Origin: Zerene cesonia
Taxonomy: Eukaryota; Arthropoda; Insecta; Lepidoptera; Pieridae
Reading direction: 5' to 3'
Assembly: GCF_012273895.1 (NCBI RefSeq)
Contig: NC_052111.1
Span: 6,634,001 to 6,698,000, forward strand
DNA length: 64,000 nucleotides
Position numbers and translations under genes: made by a program. The notes under the pieces were generated by a model. The model ran no database searches, was not told the DNA's origin, and saw only the letters and a list, made by a program, of their open reading frames with translations. This document shows, one piece after another, positions 26,948 to 39,905 of this stretch (position 1 is its first letter; the number at the start of each line of letters is the position of its first letter).

Positions 26948-29900
26948 AATGTTTTGGGGCACACGACCGTTCCCGGCAGCGCTCTGGCCCGATCAGGAGC
27001 GTTCCGGTCGCGGCGAGCGTCAAACGGGAGGTAGACTTCGATTGCCCTGAGGAGTTCGGCTACTACCCTCACCCTACCGACTGCACCTTGTACTATGTGT
27101 GCGTGTTTGGTGGCGCGCTGCTTGAATCTTGCACTGGTGGTCTGATGTACAGGTGAGGATAATGATATGAGTTATTTTGCCGGAGCTTTTTTTTATATCA
27201 GAGCGGGCAACTGAACGGGTGGTTCGCCTGATGATAAGCGATCACCACCGCCCATGAACATTCGCAGAGGTAGTGCCTATGCAAAGGCGAATGCGAATTA
27301 GTGAGTAACGTATTAGGAAAGGATTGACGACTGGAAAGATGGAACGGACTGGGAAGGGTGAGCGAAAGGATACATGAAAAGGCCCATGTCCCCTTAAATA
27401 TATTTAATAGATTATCCGCATTTTCGTATGCACATTTGATTTATTTTGTGCTTCAATAATTTTCAGCCACGAACTCCAAACATGTGACTGGCCACGCAAC
27501 GTTGGTTGTGATGCTACTGGTGCCGTGGTAGCCGAAGACTTGGAGCGATTGAACGAGAGAGAGCCACCCCCTCCGCCTCAGCTCCGACGTAATCCCCCTC
27601 CACCGCCGCGAGTTCAGCCCAATCCTATTGTAACTTCACGAGGCCAACCTAAGTACAGCCGACGGGAAGAATACGAAAAAGTAAGTTAATTGTCTAATAA
27701 AAAGAACTTATACTCTGCCACCTAGACACAAAATTGTTGTAGTCGATTTATTACTCGTATATTTAATTTTTCCTAATAATTTATGACTTCTGTTTCATTT
27801 TTATTTTATCTTAATATTCAACATAATAATCGAAAGGAAAATTTAAAACAACAACTTACACCTTAAATAAAAATTTTCAGCAGCAACAGTTATATGCCGA
27901 GGTAGAAGATCAGCTACCACCAGTCGAAGAAATCGAGACCGATCGACAACAGAGAGTATATAGAGGTCAACCCTCTACTATAGGACAGGTTCAAAAGGAT
28001 AGAGACGGTTACGCAGCGCAACCTATTTCATCTGGACGAACACTAAACGCAAACATTATTCCCGCTTCAATAAATCAGAACAGTAAAATCGGATCATTTT
28101 CATTTGGTACTCAGGTTGATGAAAGAAGAGCGCCAACCGCCACTCCTGCACCTCAAACTTACAGGTATATAAGCTAGTGGCAATATTTTTAATTACAATA
28201 CTTCCAACATTTCATTTAAAGACTAAAATTATATACTTGTAATAATTTCAGTGGACGTACTCACGACAACGTGACTGAAACTTCTGACAGACTTCTTGAC
28301 TTCATGACTAACGAAATTGAAACTGATGAAATAAGAGAAAAGATTCATTCTAGGCGAAAGCGCGGAATTGTTGATAGTACTTCAGATTCTAACTCTAAAA
28401 ACAATTCATACATTGTAGATAGAAATGACAACGATGAAACGATGGAATATATTGAAGATGATACAGAGTCTATTTTAGATTACAATGATGAACAATTTGA
28501 AAATGAAAGAGGAAAAAGACAAGTTAGATATTACACAAAAAATGGTTATAAAACTCCTACCAAAAGTTGGCCGAATACGAAACAGTTAAAATATGTTGAT
28601 TTGCAACAATATAATTATAATCCAAATATTCAAAGCTCTAGATATCAACAAGTATATACTAATGACGATTTAAGTAACGCTCAGCGTGCATCATCTGCAT
28701 CGAGTAATTATTTTCCAACCGGCAATTCATACCTCTCATATCAAACCGATAATTTTCAATCCCAAAGACCGTTTAAACCTAGTTTACCGGATATACCAAA
28801 GCAGAAACAATCGCCAACAAATATAAACACTCAAATTATAACAAAAAGTCCGCCGATATCATCACTGCATAACAATGATAATCCATTTTCTTCTTTATCG
28901 GGTGGTTTCTATAATAATAACCAGAATAATCAAAATAAATTTCACAATTTTAATCAAAACGGGCAGTATTTATATCAAACAGTAACACCAAAATACCCTT
29001 CTTATCCCGACTCGTCTCAGTTATCCAGTACATTAGTCACTGGAAAACCTATACAAGCTACTTCAACAATCACGCCTGGTAAATATCATTCAAATTATCA
29101 AATCGCTAATGGTCAACAAAATAAATTCAGTAATATAAATGACCAAAACACTGTCAATATCAGGCCGCCTAAGGCTAATGAAGAATACGATGACGAAGAT
29201 GAAGAGTCCGATGAAGATGAAGATGAATCAGAAGAGGGTACAAATGATAAAAGAACAAATTTTGGGCCTATTTCTTCACACATACCGCATGATTATAAAT
29301 ATCCTAAAAATAAGTATGCTAATATTGACAATCCATTCGCAAGTCCCGATTTTAATTTTGACGACTTTCTTTCTAAGCTGAGAGACAGTCACTATTCTGT
29401 TGTAGGAATAACAACAAACAAACCAAAACTTTTGCACACTGATGGATTTTCTTCTACTCCTGTGCAAAATCATAGGTTAACATTCCCTACATCTCCTACG
29501 TATAAGGTAATAAGCACCCCAAAGCCCTTTACACCTTCTACACATTTAGGTGTTGTTCATTCCTCGACACTTCAACCGCAACAATTTCATCAATCCTTCA
29601 TCTCTCAAAACAATCAACATGCGAAAATAAAACCACCGAATTTTAAAGATGATCGTCAGTTACCTCTGACTCATAATTTCAACACGCCATTTCAAAATAA
29701 TATTAACGAATCACGAAGTACTTCACCAAAGATTCAGGCCCAATATTTACAAGAAGTCACCCAAAAACCATTTTTTACCGTAACAGGTCCTAATGCCCTC
29801 CTGTCAAGTACAAGGAATACAAATTTCTTAAACCATCCTTCACCTTTCGTTTCTAGTGAAAATCCATTTGTAACATCAACAATAAAGCCTAATCATCCAT

Positions 29901-32900
29901 ATGTTGTTACGTATAAGCAGTCAACTCCTAAACCATCTACAACATTAGCAAGTCAACAATTAGCTGCTCTTCAGCATTATTGGAATAACCCGTCAACGGA
30001 GTATTCACAATTTTTAAAATCGACTCTTAGACCGAATTATGTTTCTGATATACCAAATTTAGAAAGTTTGTTTAAACAAAGCTTTCGTCCTTCTCCGCAA
30101 GTGATAACGAGAGCACCGGAGACAGTTAGAAATCCAGTTATTACCACAACTTCAACCACCACTACTACCACAACTGTTGCGCCGCCCAAACGTAAACCTA
30201 TTCCAAAGCCATCACCGGAAATGATTGATTACTATTATGACGATGAAGATGATCAATATTACTATGAACCTGCTGTTAAACCTAAATATATGCCAAGTTC
30301 TGAAGTAAAACCGCAACGGCCACCGATGGCACAAAATTATCAGGAGTACGACGATTTGAATGAAAACAAAGTAAATGCACCAGAAACTACAGTACTTTCC
30401 CGACCTCCACCACGTAGACCAATAAATTATAATTCATACCAACACGACAGTGTGACTAAAAACCATAATGACGTATCTGATATAACTAAGACACCCTTCA
30501 AACAATCATTAAAGAATATAAATGGCAAAATACCTGTTCCCGTTATGATGGATTTCGTGACACCCAATGGTATGCGTCCCGAACTAAACGACATATCAAT
30601 GATACACCACGTTTCACGTAATCGTACTGTTCATATTAGAAAACCAATGAATAATGACAATCCTTATACATTAAGGCCACCTAAATACTTAAATCAAACA
30701 ACATTGAGGCCATATACAGTAAGGCATAGATTAGCTAAGCCAACTTCTGTAAAAGACACGTTGAGTCAAAGTGACGATACGAGACAAACCAGAGGTAAAA
30801 TACGTCACCATAACATTGTAGCAGAAATGAAATTAACAACCCCATCTGATAGCTTACGACAAGAAACACGCTATACAAAGACTAGTCATGATGACAAAAC
30901 AAACAGGTAAAAATTGACGACTATATAAGCAGTGTATAAATTATTTTAGACTTCATTTAAAAAGGTTTGAAACGCACCGACACTAACTTTGTATATTTAT
31001 TTACTATCATAACACTCACCACTTATAACTTCTTCCTTATTACTGACCAATGACATGGTGACTAGACCACAGGTTACTTGACGTTATTTTATTTTTGAAA
31101 GCTTTGTAAATACTTTGGCAACTTAAATATGTTTTAACACAGTACACGACTTGAAAATCGTTTACAGTTTGGAGCCAACTGAGAGTGTTACGCCATCCTC
31201 GTACTCCGCTAGCCCTCGGCCAAAAATGCTATATAATGGTTCTCAATCTTACATACCTGACCAATACGATCCATATTATGCTGTTTACGACGAAGACGGT
31301 GAATTGTACAAAGATACAGGTAAGGAATGAGTTGCATTTTGAGGGCACGAATTAAATTTATTGTGGATAGTCCATGTGCTTTGATTTCTTAAAGCATATG
31401 GATTTCTTATACTGCATAAACTCATAATAAAGCACGACAAAAGTAAATATAGATTTTAACAATGATATTAAATGATGCTTAAAGGTACTAATAAAATATA
31501 TTTCATATCCTGATTAAAAGTAAACATTATAATTTCAAAGAGTCTAATAATGTAAATATTGGATGTAAATAAGACAATTTTTATACGTACATATGACCAC
31601 TGACCCTTTTATAAATCTTACGGCATATTGACACCATTCACAATAACTGTTTTAATACATATAGCTGGATGTTAGTCAAGAGTTTATTATAAAAACACTT
31701 ATTTTAAAAAGAAACAATGTACATAATTTTAATTAATTACCTAATATCTCCTTTCCCAATCCCATGCACCATTTCACCACTTCCCTTCCACTTCCATAAC
31801 ACTACTCTAATGAGCAAATGGCGTGGGCACTTACGCAATAACGGGAGGATGGTATGGGTGTTGGCAGATTATGAGCAGCAATATAACACAGCCTCGCTCC
31901 GACCGGCAGTCCAGCAGACGTACCGTGGCACGCCACCGCCCCCGCCCCCGCCGGCTCGCCGACCTGTTGAGACCTACACACCGCGACCTGTGCTCCCTGA
32001 CGACTACGACGATGCTTTAATCCAAGGACAGGTAAGAATTGTCATTTCTATTTGGAATTGAATTATCTTTAATCATATTATCTTCCGTGTTTTGAAAGGG
32101 ATTCAATACAAATATGAGGATGTTGTAAATTCCTTTTTAAGTGAGATCTTAACTATGAGATATACTATTTGATATTCTCTAAGGTTGATTTGTTTATAAA
32201 GAGACTATTTTATTTTCATTTATAGCAAATATATTAAAATAATTCTTCCACAGATATCCAACCAAAACCAGTATCAACCTTCGATTAGACAACAGACAAG
32301 GTAATATTGTAATCAATTTAAAAATGCTTTTATTTATCGTAAAAATACCAAAAATAAAATATTTACAATTCCCTATTAATACAAATATCAATAATCTAGG
32401 GGCGATGGTAACGAATTGGGCTATGATCATATTCCAAGCAGCGTGAGAACGACTATTTATGAAGCTAGTTCCTTAAGCACAACTCCCACAACGACTAGCA
32501 CTACCACTACCACGACCACTACTACTACCACGACTACTACCACAAAACGTCCAACCACTGCACCTTTCACAGAAGCTATAACAGTGTCTCGTTACAGCCC
32601 CAGGTACAAAAGATGTTCCAAGTTACAGAACTATAATCATCGGCTTCATCATTGAATATGTCATCATCATTGTTACAATCATCTGCTAACAACTTGTAGT
32701 TAAAAATAGAACAGATACTACCTACATTTACTCCTTCAAAATAATCAATCTTTGTACCTGATTGACACTACATAATTATTAACATTTATAACTAACCAAA
32801 TTGGTTTAAAGGTGACAAACATAATGCCTGTATTGTTTTTCTCTGCTGTGTATGATATCTAGTGCGCAATTTGTTTTATATTTGCTTTTGTGGTATCTAT

Positions 32901-35900
32901 TGTGTGTTTAATAACTTAACAATAAATAATAATAAACAGTAAAGTTGACATTTAATAATTGATTAGTTCGCGTATTGAATTTTAACCGTCCCCGTCGATC
33001 CTTGTTAGTTTTGAACTAATATAGAACAGAAATTAGAAAGGTTTGTTTTCCTATTCAACAGATTGTCTACTGATGAAAATTCGTTTCGCGAATCCGATCC
33101 TACTGAAAGTTATAAATCTTTCAATGAATCCCAAACAACCGTTCCTCCAACATTATCTCCTGTCATAAATTTGTCATCCCTTGCCAAACCCTTTGAAAAG
33201 ACTGGTAACTCGAACAGGTTAAGTAATGACGTATCTTCTACTACTACTACTACTACTAATTCACCGACTCGAAGGACTTCACCGAGGACAACTTCAAGCA
33301 AAAAAAATATCGTTGAAATTGTACATTCTGATTCTAATAAGACAAATAAAAAAATGATATCATTAACAACAGGTTTTTCCATCCGTCGAAACATTAATGA
33401 CACAAATAATCCATACACGGTAACAGTTTATAGAACACCTCAAAATTCTAGAAATAGCGACAGTAAAAAACATGACATTCAAAGATATTATTATTATGAT
33501 TTAAACAAAAATAGCGATACTTTGAAGAAGAATGAAGATGTATTCAACAATGATCAAAGTTCTTCAACACGACGGAACGATGCTAGTGTAGACGTTGAGG
33601 AAGTAACTAAATACAAAAAGCCACTTAACAAAGTAACATCTACTTCAAAACCAAGAATTCTAATAACTACTACACCCTCACCCACAGATTCTACCAAGTA
33701 CTATTTAAAAACTGTTTTAAAACGTCCAGCTCAACAACTTACTAAATTTGAAAATATTGACCAATCTACAGAAAATAACATTAAAAACGATGAACCTATT
33801 GAATCAGAATTAGAAGACATTAATAATGATTATATTTTTAGTCCTTTAGAATCAAGTACAGAGAAAATTAATGATCAATTATATACGGCTAATAGACAAT
33901 GGGACAAACCTGTAATATCACCGTATGAAACATTAAATAATTTGCGAAATAAAGAAACGGATCAAGATTTAGATTACATTTCAACAAGTACTACTACTAG
34001 CAGCACAACAACAATCGCGCCAAGGCAATATTTAGACAGATACGTAACAGAAAAACACTCACCCCGCAAGTCTTCTTACTATACATACCGAGTAGCAGAT
34101 GACGATGTTCTAGATCAAACAACAGAAATGTTCAACGGAAGGGTTAAAAATATAATTAAAACATTTTTCAATAGTTTACAAAGCACACCGATTATAGAAA
34201 CATCTTCACATTTTTCTTCTTCTCCCCGCAACGAAGAAATTGTTAATATAGGTTTCCAAAAAAAGAAAGTTAAATATGCGGACGAAAAACCAGTACGAAA
34301 TAATATCAAATATGTTCAAATAATTACAGAACCGGTAGCTATAGCAGAAATTGCTCCTACTTATACGACTGTTGCAGAAGTAGTAAAAGAATCAGAAGAT
34401 CCTTCCATAACAACGTCAACGTTGAATCCGTCAACAACATTAGTTCAGTTTCCACAAGACCAACAAACACCACCGACGATATTAGAGAGTTCAACAATTA
34501 ACGACTTTGTAAATATACAAAAGCCTACTACTTATGAATCTAAATTTAGTAAGCTTGTGACTAATAAGCCACATACAGAAAAATCCCGTAAATATTCAAA
34601 AATAATTACTACTAAAGAACCTTCTACTGTATACCCTAATAGCTCGCCTTCAAATGAATATCAGTATGAACCTACATCCGAACTAAATAAACCAACTGAT
34701 ATTTCTAGTACGACACCTGACGAACTTCAACCTATTATTGTAAGTGACATTGCTTCGACTACTAGTACGACTAAATCGACAACGACCATTAAAACTGAAT
34801 ACGACTCGACGTCGACTAAGTCGACTTTACCTTTCCCAACACGGGTTTCGCGAGTCAATCCCGCCATAAAGTTAGCTGCGAAAAGCCTCGGAGGTGGGCG
34901 CAGGAGTTATCAATCGCCGCCAAATTGCTCAACAGACAACCGTCTGCAAGCGAATCCAAAATGCAACGAAATCAAATACCAGAGGTATACTGCTTGTCGG
35001 CCAGTATTCTTACAGCCTGGTGATCTTATCATACTTACATGTGGACGGTGGAGGCTTCTTCTAAAGTCTTGCAAAGTGACGTAACTTTCTGCAGCCCGAT
35101 GTAACTAGCATGAAAATAAACCTTTCCGAAAATCTCTAAATAGCACCTGTAGCTAAAAACTATCGCTTAGCATTTTCTCTTCTTTCATTGGGGGACTTCC
35201 AGTCGGTTGAGTTGAATTTTAGCATTGTTAACTCCTGACGCGTACTTTCCATTTCCTACTCATTTGCACCGACAAAACACTACATTGTAATTCTATGAAA
35301 ACGTTTTATTAGAAAAGAAAGTTCCTCAATGTAGCTAATGCACAATTTATGTACTTCATCGCAACTCATCATCAGCACACCAATCATTGCGTTACATCAT
35401 AATTATTTTATTCCAATCTGCATGAATTGTAAAGCGTAAGTTATTTTATGTTAATTTTTCGTTAGATTAACGATAAAAATATTAATATTTTATGTGTATG
35501 TGAAAGAAATGCTTAAATTAACTATTGACAATAATAACAATCAGTTCAAAAAGTTGCTTAAACCTTATTCACGCATACTAATGTGAAGATATCTACGAAG
35601 TATATATTTTATTAATTATAATTGTTTGCAGACCAAGCAGTACACGCGGACGTGGTTCCGCACATTACTCTACTTCGGGTGGATCTGAAACATCTCAACA
35701 AACACCTAATAGAGGAACTCCACCAACGTTAGAAACAAACAAATTATTTAATATATATTATGATTATTTATCATGCTTTTCAAACTTTATTAACAACTGA
35801 AATATTGCTTGCATTCATTGAAAATTGTATTGCATTGTTTTTGTTTAAAGTACCATTTAATTATTTTCTTTTTCGTGCATTTCTATTCAATAATAATAAT

Positions 35901-38784
35901 AACATTATTAAATTTTTAGACGGAGTCGTCCTACATTGAAACCATCGACAGCTATTGTTTCTAAAACTTCAGAAAGTGTTGATATTTACACCAACCCGCC
36001 TAAAAGACCTTCACCTGTGTATCCTCAGCCAACGCCTGATAAAACTGCAGCCAAATGTAGAAAGGACGTATGCCTCTTACCAGATTGCTTCTGTGGCGGA
36101 AAAGATATACCCGGTAAGTCTATATAGCATTCCTCTAAGTAAGTAACGCTGAATCAGGTATACACTATACCGTAGCTTCGCCCTATAGAAAATGAAAGCA
36201 TGGTCTAGACTCTAGAGTGCAATATGCTTCGCTATAAGTTTAATAATAAAAAAATTTTTGCTACTTTTACATTTAATCAGTTTGCTGAATATCTCAGGAA
36301 ATTTACCCGCTGACGAAGTACCACAAATTGTACTTGTAACTTTCGACGATGCCGTGAACGATTTAAATAAAATGTATTATGAAGAGCTCTTTGAGAGGGG
36401 ACGAGTTAACCCTAATGGTTGTCCCATTACCGCTACTTTTTATGTATCTCACGAATGGACCGATTATAGTCAAATACAGAATTTATATGCAGATGGTCAC
36501 GAATTCGCCTCCCACACTATATCGTAAGTTTGAAGTTTTAAGAACAGCTCTTTGCTGGGATGGACTCTGTATGGTGAACTAATTTGGAAAATGATCGGGG
36601 AAAATAATCGAACTCTCTTGTTCAAAATTAACCCGTCTATATTCTTGGCCATCTTGTGTTAGTATTTATAATCTACAGTGGGATATATTTTATACTAATC
36701 AATATTTTTTTTTCTTTTCTCCTTTCTTCTAATCCCACCTTTTCTTTACCACTTTTGTAACCGAACTCGCCTTATACCTTCTTAACCTTCTTCTTTTCCT
36801 TCTCCTGGCACAAATTACACAAATCCAATATTCACATGCACAATTGCCGTCCAATTCCTACAAAAAACAGGAGAACTGCCCATCGAGAGCATTCCGCAAA
36901 TTGTTCTGCTAACATTCGACGATTCTGTAAACGACCTTAATAAGGTTTTGTACTCGGACCTGTTTGATAAGGGCCGTGTTAATCCCAATGGCTGTCCAAT
37001 CTCCGCAACATTTTATGTATCACATGAATGGACCGATTACAGCCAAGTTCAGAATCTTTATTCTGCTGGACATGAAATGGCGTCGCATACTATATCGTAA
37101 GTCTTAACAGCTATTATACACGGCACATACACACTGCACGAACACTGGTTTAATTTTAAAATTAATAATTTTCTTCACACTATCACTTGTACTTTTTTTA
37201 TTTAGATCTGTAGTTTACATTTCTTGTAGTTTAGTTTCTATCGAGGTAATTTTGGTATTACTTTTTATTGGTGTATCGGTGATGTAGAAAAAGCACATTA
37301 CATTTTGGTTAAGCTTTGCTATAATATGCCTATTATATTTTAACCGATCTAATTTACAGTCATAGTTTTGGTGAGCAATTTTCTCAAAAGAAATGGAATA
37401 GAGAAGTAGGTGGACAAAGGGAAATATTGGCCGCATATGGTGGAGTAAAATTGGAGGACGTGAGAGGCATGAGGGCACCTTTCCTGTCTGTTGGTGGTAA
37501 TAAGATGTTCAAAATGCTGTACGACTCCAACTTTACCTATGATTCATCTCTGCCTGTGTACGAAAATAGACCACCTAGCTGGCCATATACTCTGGATTAT
37601 AAATTATTCCACGACTGCATGATTCCACCCTGTCCGACTAAGTCATACCCAGGTATGTGATATATCAAATATTTGATAAATAAAATTATATACAAATTAA
37701 CGTACATACCAGATATTGCAATTGGCTCGTGTCGCGTATAGGACTGAAACATTTTTCATTCGTTTTATTTATAGGTTAAAAATTTAAAACCCGCAAGTAA
37801 AAAGAATTGATCAGTCAGTCTATGGGGGATTAATACTAATACCTCTCTGCTGGTCCAAACTTCAATTAGAACGAATATAGGCGATATAATAATAAAATCA
37901 ATTTTTGATTTATTTTTTCAAAGTCAATAAAAGGCAATTTCTGATTTTTAGGTGTTTGGGAAGTGCCTATGGTTATGTGGCAAGATCTTAATGGTGGCAG
38001 ATGCTCAATGGGTGACGCCTGCGCCAACCCTCCAGATGCTGAAGGAGTTTATAAAATGATATTGAAGAACTTTGATAGACATTACACAACTAACAGGTAC
38101 ACTTGAATGTGATAAGTAACTATAATAGAGATTTTATCTCTAGAGGCTATTTGTTATGCAAATTAATATCAAAATTGTGTATTGTTTAACTGCTAATTAC
38201 TTTAAGTTTGGAGCTATGTCAACAGGTTTGGTCCTACTGTAATAATATAGATTCTATACATTAATATACTTTATGAAGAAATAAATCTATCAATTTAACT
38301 TTCAGAGCCCCGTTCGGTCTATTCTATCACGCTGCTTGGTTCACTCAACCACATCACAAGGCAGGTTTCATAATGTTCCTAGATTTTATCAATAAAATGA
38401 AGGACGTTTGGATTGTAACGAACTGGCAAGCTATCCAGTGGGTTCGTGATCCAACACCAATATCAAGGTTGAATAACTTCCAACCTTTCCAGTGCAATTA
38501 TCAGGTGATTTTTTTCATCTTTCTTTGCTCTTTTGCCTTTTTTGCATTTTATAAAGAAACCTGTGATTGGACCGTGTAATTAATTATAAATTTAAATTTA
38601 TTCACCGTTTTATATATTTCAGGATCGTCCCAAGAAATGTAACAATCCTAAAGTATGTAATCTCTGGCACAAGTCCGGAGTGAGATACATGAGAACATGT
38701 CAACCGTGCCCAGAAATCTACCCATGGACAGGGAAGACCGGAATCAGGTCTTCTCGCATCGACAACGAAATAGAAGAGAAATAA
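26948..38784 (+). CDS. Cda5: Chitin deacetylase 5-like protein with CBM14 domain and giant linker (5' end missing)
   Basis: Secreted enzyme predicted to remove acetyl groups from chitin in cuticle or other extracellular matrix. Exons read from the sequence: 26948-27152, 27467-27680, 27881-28164, 28252-30906, 31168-31319, 31868-32031, 32254-32300, 32400-32603, 33062-34984, 35632-35727, 35920-36113, then 36298-36523 OR 36871-37096, 37360-37652, 37952-38096, 38306-38504, 38623-38784. All joins keep frame (one carried-in base plus 7,163 nt, i.e. 2,387 codons plus stop). Residues counted from the first exon: CBM14 domain with six Cys at 33, 46, 52, 62, 75 and 83; Ser/Thr/Asn/Pro-rich linker to about 2,030; deacetylase domain with TFDD (motif 1), SHTISHS (metal His pair), RAPFLSVGG, and YDSSLP. 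A long linker is a hallmark of the CDA5 group; other CDAs are usually 400-550 residues. The first exon needs one base from an upstream exon, so the signal peptide is elsewhere (see 16448-16595). The exon ending 35727 has an unusual donor, GTTAGA. Identity as a chitin deacetylase is near certain; the CDA5 name rests on architecture. Confidence 0.93.
27190..27400 (+). repeat. Dispersed repeat inside a Cda5 intron
   Basis: Contains GGGTGGTTCGCCTGATGATA, AGCGATCACCACCGCCCATG and ACATTCGCAGAGGTAGTGCC. It occupies most of the intron between exons 26948-27152 and 27467-27680. A reverse relative is at 20155-20490. Confidence 0.65.
28252..30906 (+). CDS. Cda5: Cda5 large linker exon 1 (885 codons)
   Basis: This 2,655-nt exon (exactly 885 x 3, phase 2 at both ends) encodes only low-complexity linker rich in Asn, Gln, Pro, Ser, Thr and Tyr. 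Visible features: a basic RRKR followed by Gly (about 28,354-28,365) and RGKR followed by Gln (about 28,510-28,521), both matching the furin R-x-K-R pattern; an acidic Asp/Glu run near 29,180-29,240; a Thr run near 30,140-30,180; and a YYYDDEDDQYYYE block. Exon skipping would not shift the frame. The length of the open frame in such AT-rich DNA is itself strong evidence that it is coding. Confidence 0.9.
33062..34984 (+). CDS. Cda5: Cda5 large linker exon 2 (641 codons)
   Basis: A 1,923-nt exon (641 x 3, phase 2 at both ends), with acceptor CTATTCAACAG and donor AGAG|GTATAC. It encodes a Ser/Thr-rich disordered linker with several Thr runs and Lys/Arg patches. Near its 3' end there is a short cysteine pair (PPNCSTDNRLQANPKCNE). 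The open frame continues about 100 nt past the donor to a stop at 35,084, so intron retention would truncate the protein before the catalytic domain. Like exon 28252-30906 it can be skipped without a frameshift. Confidence 0.88.
36298..36523 (+). CDS. Cda5: Cda5 alternative catalytic exon, version a
   Basis: A 226-nt exon between acceptor ATCTCAG and donor GTAAGT, phase 1 in and phase 2 out. It encodes the start of the deacetylase fold, from GNLPADEVPQ through motif 1 (TFDDAVNDL) to ASHTIS, where the first metal-binding His lies. A second exon of identical length and phase follows 347 nt downstream. Over 76 residues the two differ at about 18 positions (about 76% identical), while the catalytic Asp pair, the NPNGCPI core and the HEWTDYSQ stretch are shared. 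Because 226 is not a multiple of 3, including both exons or neither breaks the frame, so only one can be used per mRNA. Confidence 0.9.
36871..37096 (+). CDS. Cda5: Cda5 alternative catalytic exon, version b
   Basis: The second copy of the motif 1 exon, 226 nt, with acceptor CAAAAAACAG and donor GTAAGT and the same phases as version a. It encodes GELPIESIPQ, TFDDSVNDL and ends in ASHTIS. The changes relative to version a include N/E, A/I, E/S, A/S after the catalytic DD, YY/LY, E/S, D/A and F/M. The acceptor has a poor pyrimidine tract right next to it, but a long CU-rich stretch (about 36,700-36,805) lies upstream. Both copies are intact with no stop, so neither looks like a decayed duplicate. 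Confidence 0.9.
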
Positions 38785-39905
38785 ATATTAACTAGTAGAA
38801 GATCTCGTATCCATCTTTGATAGTGATCCTATGAGATTTGTAAAAACGATTTTGTAGCCAATGAGGCAAGGATCATTTTACTAGACGTTTAGTAGAAATT
38901 GTGTTGTCACCAACTCGAAGAGTGCCATGTAGGTTTTGATGGTCACAAAGAAAACGATGGTATACAATTTCGTTGAAGATGTGATTCGATATTTTTAGTA
39001 AATACACTAATTATTATTGACGATAGTAAATGCGTATTGTATTGGAAACTGTGATATTGTATGTTTTCAATCATCTAGGATGAGAAATACTTCGAAAACT
39101 ACCTAAAATATAATTATTTAAGAATTTGGTATTGTAGAATGAATACATGGTGCAATGATTATTTGCAATACTTCCATTTTCATATTTACGTCTATTCACA
39201 ATAACTTTTTGTTTCTTTATATTTCTCCAAGTAAAATCTGAATTCATTTCAACAAATTAATTTTTCTGTTTTTTCGATATTGTTATACAAGAGCCATATT
39301 AAAATTTAGACGTTCTTAAATCTTGCCAGCTTTGTGGTTGACACTGCCTTTTTATATTGAATAATTGTAAATATAGTGTTAGCGTTTTGTACTAGGATAG
39401 GTATTTAGACTTTTATAGAACGATGCAAATACTATGTATGTAATTGGACCTTTAGGAAAATAATGGAAAATTCTGTTGCGCAGACGTCTGACTACATCGA
39501 TTTTAGATGAAGCACATGTCTCTGCGACTGAATAACGAAATTCTACTTTTCATCCATTCGTTTTCGTAAAATATCAAATTCACTACAATGTAGGTTTATA
39601 TCACGATTAGTTTAACGCTTTTTTCTACTGCAACGCAAATTAAAAGGCGCTTACTATAAATTTATTATACAGAAGTAATATTTATAAGTATTATTGTAAA
39701 TATAGGATTAGTATTTAAAATTGGTAGTACCGTTTTGTACGATGAATTTATTTGATTGTGTATTTTATATTTTTATTCACCGGCAATTTCATTATATCTC
39801 AAATCTTAGATTTGGAATCTTTAATATTATAATTAGTTTCCATTTAAATTCATGTTAAACTTACTTGAATAGAAATGTGATTGAATGTCATGTGCTGAAA
39901 ATAAA
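38785..39905 (+). other. Cda5: Cda5 3' untranslated region
   Basis: AT-rich sequence after the Cda5 stop codon at 38782-38784. A canonical AATAAA lies at 39900-39905 and is followed by a T-rich stretch, which makes a good polyadenylation site about 1.1 kb after the stop. Earlier AATAAA-like hexamers exist, so a shorter 3' end is possible. No ORF of interest was seen. Confidence 0.55.

Noticed and set aside
31717..32061. 114-codon open frame taken as a single exon
   Set aside because: Only 31868-32031 is coding (Cda5 exon, entered in phase 1); the 5' part is intron, as the splice sites and frame of neighbours show.
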